Assembly (NCBI RefSeq): GCF_010668805.1 | Contig: NZ_WUFT01000013.1 | Coordinates: 124,001-188,000 of the forward strand | Source: Rhizobium phaseoli | GTDB taxonomy: Bacteria; Pseudomonadota; Alphaproteobacteria; Rhizobiales; Rhizobiaceae | Reading direction: 5' to 3' | DNA: 64,000 bases | Part shown: piece by piece, positions 60,762 through 64,000 of the stretch | Position numbering within the stretch: the stretch's first letter is position 1 | Layout of the letters: the number at the start of each line of letters is the position of its first letter | Notes under the pieces: generated by a model | Told to the model about the DNA's origin: nothing | The model's input: the letters and a program-made list of their open reading frames with translations, nothing else | Database searches by the model: none | Translations under genes and position numbers: made by a program

Positions 60762-61241
60762 TCAAAGCTTGACCTCGGCATTGTCGCCCATATCAGGTTT
60801 GCTGTTCGAGACCGCTGCGGCGGCCATCTTGATATAGCTGATGATCGTGCCTGGGCTGTCCCAGTATTCGGCCGAAGACGGGGTCATCTTGAGGATGCGG
60901 ATGGAAGGATCGTCGGGATTGTCCCACCACGCCTTGGCCGGCGTTGCCCATAATTCCCTGATCTTCTCGCGATCGTTCTGCACCTCGGCCGTCCCGGACA
61001 CGGAAACATATTTCTGTCCTTTGGTGTCGGCAAAGGCGAGGCACACATTTGGCCAGCGGGCGATCTCATCATCCTTGTGGCTGGCCACATCGGTCAGAAA
61101 ATAGACCGCGTTCTCGAGCTGCGCGGTATAGGCGGACATCGGGCGGGCGCGAAGATCGTCACCGCTGCGGGTCGTCAGCATGCAAAACCCTATTTTGTCG
61201 ATCAGTTCCCATACCCGTGTCGCATCGTCATGCTCGGCCAT
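60762..61241 (-). CDS. Pyridoxamine 5'-phosphate oxidase-fold general stress protein
   Basis: A split-barrel flavin-binding-type protein of 159 residues from the ATG at 61241 (MAEHDDATRVWEL), with GGAG 6 bases upstream; ATGs at 61247 and 61253 are in frame. Features include IGFCMLTTRSGDDLRARPMS, VYFLTDVASHKDDEI and YVSVSGTAEVQNDREKIREL. Proteins of this kind (general stress protein 26 family) bind FMN/FAD or F420-like cofactors and are induced by stress. An EcfG-like promoter lies just upstream. It converges with the LysR gene, 16 bases apart. Confidence 0.88.
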   Translation of the reverse strand: MAEHDDATRVWELIDKIGFCMLTTRSGDDLRARPMSAYTAQLENAVYFLTDVASHKDDEIARWPNVCLAFADTKGQKYVSVSGTAEVQNDREKIRELWATPAKAWWDNPDDPSIRILKMTPSSAEYWDSPGTIISYIKMAAAAVSNSKPDMGDNAEVKL

Positions 61242-61274
61242 CGTCATCTCCATTTGTGTGGGAGGAGACGAGGT

Positions 61275-61299
61275 AACCATTCGCCGAGGTCAATGTTCC
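61275..61299 (-). promoter_or_regulatory. EcfG-like promoter upstream of the stress protein gene
   Basis: Reading leftward, GGAAC (61299-61295) is followed after 16 bases by GGTT (61278-61275). This differs from the EcfG consensus GGAAC-N16/17-CGTT by one base in the -10 element. It lies about 34 bases before the likely start at 61241. Confidence 0.45.
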
Positions 61300-61337
61300 G
61301 CAAACTCGACCACTGACGCTTTCCCTGCGCTTGTTCC

Positions 61338-61532
61338 TCAATGCACGCTTGGAGTTTCCATGACGATTGCGAAGTCTTCGGCGACCAGTTCGCTGACAGC
61401 GATGAGGATTTCCTCGCGGGAAAAGCCAGAGGTCAATGCGCGTTGGATCAGATCCTGCAGATCTGGTTCCACGACATCGCGGCAATCCTCGAGGCGTTCT
61501 TCTGAAACGGTGAGGCTATTGAGTTCGTCCAT
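61338..61532 (-). CDS. Small acidic protein of unknown function
   Basis: A 64-residue protein from the ATG at 61532, preceded by AAGGA at 6 bases. It is acidic and helical in pattern (EERLEDCRDVVEPDLQDLIQ, SREEILIAVSELVAEDF) without signal or membrane segment. I do not recognise a family. It is followed by the stress gene in the same direction after a 96-base gap and may be part of the same response. The length and clean ribosome site support a real gene. Confidence 0.6.
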   Translation of the reverse strand: MDELNSLTVSEERLEDCRDVVEPDLQDLIQRALTSGFSREEILIAVSELVAEDFAIVMETPSVH

Positions 61533-61589
61533 TGTCTGTCCTTTCCGGGGAATGTAGGTCATCGAAGCCTGGGAAGGCCGAGATGGCCG

Positions 61590-61823
61590 CTAACGGGCGG
61601 CCGCCCGCTTCGGCCCGGCGATCAGGCCTTCACGCTGCAGCTTCTTGCGTGCGGCTTTACGATGCCGACTGATCGCCTGCGCCTTTTGCCTGACGCGCCG
61701 TTCGGAGGGCTTTTCATAGGCGCGCCGGTCCTTCATTTCGCGGAACAGCCCTTCGCGCTGCATTTTCTTTTTCAAAACCCTGAGGGCCTGATCGACGTTG
61801 TTGTCTCTGACGAGTACCTGCAT
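61590..61823 (-). CDS. rpsU: 30S ribosomal protein S21
   Basis: A 77-residue, very basic protein typical of alphaproteobacterial S21: MQVLVRDNNVDQALRVLKKK at the N-terminus, REGLFREMKDRRAYEKPSER and a Lys/Arg-rich tail (AISRHRKAARKKLQREG). The ATG at 61823 has AGGAG 8 bases upstream. S21 joins the 30S subunit and helps initiation. Rhizobia often carry more than one copy, and this one stands away from housekeeping genes. A small-protein gene directly precedes it on the same strand. Confidence 0.93.
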   Translation of the reverse strand: MQVLVRDNNVDQALRVLKKKMQREGLFREMKDRRAYEKPSERRVRQKAQAISRHRKAARKKLQREGLIAGPKRAAAR

Positions 61824-61849
61824 TTCGAATTCTCCTATGTAAGGGGCGC

Positions 61850-62002
61850 TCAGCCGAGCTGCTCGGCGATGAGCGCCTGCAACTCGCGGCGGGTGAGAAG
61901 GCACGGAAATGGTTTCCAAGTCCTGCCAGCGCGGCGGACGGCCTCGTCACCCTCACGCGAGTTCACCACCGCAATCGCGGTGGCTGTCTTTGTGTCGTTC
62001 AA
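61850..62002 (-). CDS. 50-residue protein encoded just upstream of rpsU
   Basis: A short frame from a TTG at 62002, with AAAGGA 7 bases upstream, to a TGA at 61850, 26 bases before the rpsU start. The product begins LNDTKTATAIAVVNS (first residue Met when initiated) and ends TRRELQALIAEQLG. It is basic in the middle (RRAGRTWKPF). The combination of a ribosome site, protein-like composition and position in line with rpsU supports a real gene co-transcribed with S21. Function unknown. Confidence 0.55.
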   Translation of the reverse strand: MNDTKTATAIAVVNSREGDEAVRRAGRTWKPFPCLLTRRELQALIAEQLG

Positions 62003-62450
62003 AAAGAAATCCTTTACCGGCCATTGCCGGCTTCATCGATTGTTGTGGATTTGACCATCGCGCTGCCTCAAGGGCGTGCGCCGATTCAGCCGATGTACAA
62101 GCGTCTCGTTCCCAAGCCGGCGACGGCTTCGACTTCCGCTTTAGCCCTAAAATAGTTGGCGGAGCGCGCGATTGCAACAGCTGACCCGGATGGCTCGGTT
62201 CGGCGCCCGGAATCATCCTTAGATATATTCATTGCTGATGTTCAAGTTAGCCGGGTATAGAATCGGTCGAATTTTCTTCAATTTGGCGTGAAAACGAAAT
62301 TATTCGCCCAGGAAATAAGCAACGCCGATATCGGTGGCGAAATTAACCTTTCGTTAAATAACCCATTGACTTGCAGTATTAATAGGTTGTTAAAGGAGCC
62401 GCTCGCTGAGGTCGAACCTGGCCCATCTATAACAATTCGAGGAGAGAGCA
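62003..62450. other. Intergenic region upstream of rapA and of the rpsU unit
   Basis: No supported gene in 448 bases. The left part must hold the promoter of the leftward small-protein/rpsU unit. The right part (62220-62420) is clearly AT-richer than its surroundings and probably holds the rapA promoter; TTGACT at 62366 with GTTAAA 17 bases further is the best sigma-70-like pair, though the -10 element is poor. Confidence 0.45.
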
Positions 62451-63164
62451 ATGGCTTCGCCGATACACGCAACTGATGATAGTGCAACATTTCTAGAAAC
62501 TGACGTTATTTCCGGAAATCTCCTTTCCAACGATACATCCGATAATGGCCACCTTTTCCTGCGCGCCTTCGACGGCGAGACCGTTGGCGCCAAAAGCGGC
62601 AACAGCCAGATCACCGAAATCCATGGCGACTACGGCACGTTCTTCGTCAAGCCGGACGGCAGCTACACCTATGTCCTGAGCGATGCTGCCAAGATCGGCT
62701 TTACCAACGGCGAATCGTACCAGGAAAAAGTTTCCTACAAGATCTCCGACGGCAGCGGTCATACCGACGTCGGCCTGTTCACCCTGAACATTCAGGGCGT
62801 AACCCAGGTCAAGCCGATCGCAGTTGACGATGTCTACAGCTTCACCGAAGGCCATGCCATCGGCGGCAACGTTCTGGACAACGACATTGCCGGCGACAAC
62901 GGCAAGATGTTCCTCCGCCAGTTCCTGACCACGAAGGTCGACGGCAACGCGAGCGCAACCACCGACGTTGCCGGCACCTATGGTACGTTCCACGTCAAGG
63001 CCGACGGCTCATTCACCTACGACCTGACGCACGACATCGCTGCTGGCGATCAGGTCACGGAAGTTCTCCGCTACTACAAGATCTCCGATGGTGACGGCCA
63101 CACGGACACTGCCAAGGTGACCCTCAACATCACCGGCACGGATGCTGTTCCCCATATCGCTTGA
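62451..63164 (+). CDS. rapA: RapA-type secreted calcium-binding adhesin with two cadherin-like (Ra) domains
   Basis: A 237-residue protein without Cys or signal peptide, made of two repeats of about 118 residues. Matching pieces are YGTFFVKPDGSYTY (61-74) and YGTFHVKADGSFTY (177-190), ISDGSGHTD (98-106) and ISDGDGHTD (211-219), GNLLSND and GNVLDND. Size and build match RapA1/RapA2 of R. leguminosarum, which are exported by the PrsDE type I system, bind calcium and recognise the acidic exopolysaccharide. GAGGAG precedes the ATG at 62451. A strong terminator follows. The two copies of this name cannot be told apart here. Confidence 0.85.
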   Translation: MASPIHATDDSATFLETDVISGNLLSNDTSDNGHLFLRAFDGETVGAKSGNSQITEIHGDYGTFFVKPDGSYTYVLSDAAKIGFTNGESYQEKVSYKISDGSGHTDVGLFTLNIQGVTQVKPIAVDDVYSFTEGHAIGGNVLDNDIAGDNGKMFLRQFLTTKVDGNASATTDVAGTYGTFHVKADGSFTYDLTHDIAAGDQVTEVLRYYKISDGDGHTDTAKVTLNITGTDAVPHIA

Positions 63165-63184
63165 TCTATAGATCAGCATGACAC

Positions 63185-63214
63185 AACGCCCGCCGCGCAA
63201 TCGGCGGGCGTTTT
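63185..63214 (+). terminator. Rho-independent terminator after rapA
   Basis: AACGCCCGCCG and CGGCGGGCGTT form a perfect 11-bp GC-rich stem with a 6-base loop, running into TTTTC. It lies 20 bases after the rapA stop and is the clearest intrinsic terminator in the window. Confidence 0.9.
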
Positions 63215-63338
63215 CATATTTCTGCCTCTCTCGATGCGGGACGTGGCGGCACCTGACATATTCGGTCGATATAATTCTTTTTAGCTAGTTCTTATAAATG
63301 CCGGGGAGGCGTAGTCTCGAAGTTCGGAGGACACGCCC

Positions 63339-63527
63339 TTGACCGAACACATCGAACCCAAGCAAATTGAGACCGATGAGCTGACGAAAGTCTGGTCCGT
63401 AACCGAGTACTGTGCTCGCCATCGGATAGATGCCGAGGAACAGGCGCTGTTGCTCAAACTTTTCGGGCCATTCGCGACCGCCTGCGAACTGCTCCACAAT
63501 GCCAGGCGCGCACCGAGGTTCAGATAA
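63339..63527 (+). CDS. Small protein of unknown function
   Basis: A 62-residue protein starting at a TTG at 63339 with GGAGG 8 bases upstream. It has an acidic N-terminus (IEPKQIETDELTKVWS), a helical middle (TEYCARHRIDAEEQALLLKLFG) and a basic tail. I do not recognise a family; short proteins of this kind are common in Rhizobium. It stands alone between the rapA terminator and the next gene. Confidence 0.55.
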   Translation: MTEHIEPKQIETDELTKVWSVTEYCARHRIDAEEQALLLKLFGPFATACELLHNARRAPRFR

Positions 63528-63939
63528 ACCTCCCTTCTATTGGGTGACGCGCGTTCGCTCTGCGGGTTGCTTTCCCCGATTGCTGAAATGAGTGCGGCGC
63601 CGTCCTCGGCTACCGGGGGCCTCGTCGAGAAGCGGAAATGACAAACCGCTTTCACGCCCGATACGATCTCGCGAGACTTTCCCGGCTGTTTTGGCCCGCG
63701 GGCGATTCCTGAATTGCTCCTCACTCTCTGCACAAAATCTGCAATCCGGCGCGGCATCTTCCTGCCATGAGCAAGAACGACATGCCGCCCCGCGTTACAC
63801 CTCCCGCTTTGCCGAACCGCCTTCGCAACGACGGTTGGTGGCTGACGGAGACGTGCGGGACACAAGGCCCGCCTTCCCATGCGAGTTCGGCAGTCATGCT
63901 CACGACGATCGAAAAGCCGCATCTGCGAGAGGAGCAGCA
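63528..63939. other. Intergenic region before the right-edge gene
   Basis: No supported gene in 412 bases. A 64-codon frame from 63767 lacks a ribosome site and protein-like composition and overlaps the next start. The last 150 bases probably contain the promoter of the gene starting at 63940, but I see no clear -35/-10 pair. Confidence 0.4.
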
Positions 63940-64000
63940 ATGGACACAACAGATATCCTGACGGAAGCAATGCCGATGAGGCGGGGCAGTCGCCGGATGG
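63940..64000 (+). CDS. Start of an unidentified gene (cut by the window edge)
   Basis: An ATG at 63940 preceded by AGAGGAG at 5 bases opens a frame that runs to the edge with 20 codons (MDTTDILTEAMP, then a basic stretch). The strong ribosome site makes a real start likely. Too little is visible to name a product. Confidence 0.55.
   Translation, partial: MDTTDILTEAMPMRRGSRRM

Noticed and set aside
63767..63961. 64-codon frame near the right edge
   Set aside because: No ribosome site, unusual composition, and it overlaps the better supported start at 63940.
1..64000. CRISPR array, rRNA, insertion sequence or transposase gene
   Set aside because: No regularly spaced repeats, rRNA-like sequence, transposase frame or terminal inverted repeats with target duplication were found by reading.

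Overview
The window is a stretch of a Rhizobiaceae genome, most likely from the Rhizobium leguminosarum / R. etli group. The reasons are a high-GC background, very dense ABC uptake operons each with its own LacI, LysR, IclR, Lrp or MarR regulator, a RapA-type two-domain secreted adhesin, a short S21 ribosomal protein and general-stress-type (EcfG-like) promoters. Apart from rpsU no core housekeeping gene was seen, which fits a chromid, a large plasmid or an accessory part of the chromosome. The replicon cannot be decided from the sequence.

Layout. (1) 1-6.1 kb: a truncated NarL-type sensor kinase, then an Lrp-type regulator divergent from a polar amino acid ABC operon that ends in a homocysteine S-methyltransferase. 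(2) 6.1-8.6 kb: a MarR regulator divergent from a CLC channel or transporter with CBS domains. (3) 8.6-12.6 kb: a sulfonate/nitrate-type ABC transporter with an FMN-dependent NtaA/SnaA/DszA-type monooxygenase. (4) 12.9-22.1 kb: an IclR regulator divergent from a ribose-type (CUT2) ABC transporter fused in one operon to an amidohydrolase, a D-threonine aldolase-like PLP enzyme, a RidA protein and an AstE/AspA-type deacylase. (5) 22.1-32.8 kb: a leftward polyol/sugar operon with an FrcBCA-like transporter with two permeases, two isomerase/epimerase-like TIM barrels, two Gfo/Idh/MocA dehydrogenases and an unrecognised protein, with a divergent LacI regulator. (6) 32.9-37.5 kb: an RraA-family aldolase-like protein, a second polar amino acid ABC system and an SDR dehydrogenase, opposite a Nac-like LysR regulator. 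(7) 38.7-44.7 kb: an aminotransferase and a tightly overlapped accB-accC-carrier-pxpB-pxpC-pxpA operon. (8) 44.7-49.3 kb: an island of poorly recognised genes (small beta-rich protein, SRSGG-tailed protein, thermolysin-like metalloprotease, adenylate cyclase with TPRs). (9) 49.5-57.7 kb: a LacI-controlled glycoside operon (isomerase, CUT1 ABC transporter, GMC oxidoreductase). (10) 57.7-64 kb: stress and surface genes (PPK2 behind an EcfG-type promoter, aldo/keto reductase and LysR, a PNPOx-fold protein, S21, RapA) and several very small proteins.

Working together: most blocks follow one plan, namely a local regulator, a high-affinity uptake system and two to five soluble enzymes for the first catabolic steps. 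Substrates are inferred, not shown. The least conventional pieces are the carrier protein in the acc-pxp operon that lacks the biotin-attachment hairpin, the CUT2 transporter joined to amino-acid-type enzymes, and the metalloprotease / cyclase island.
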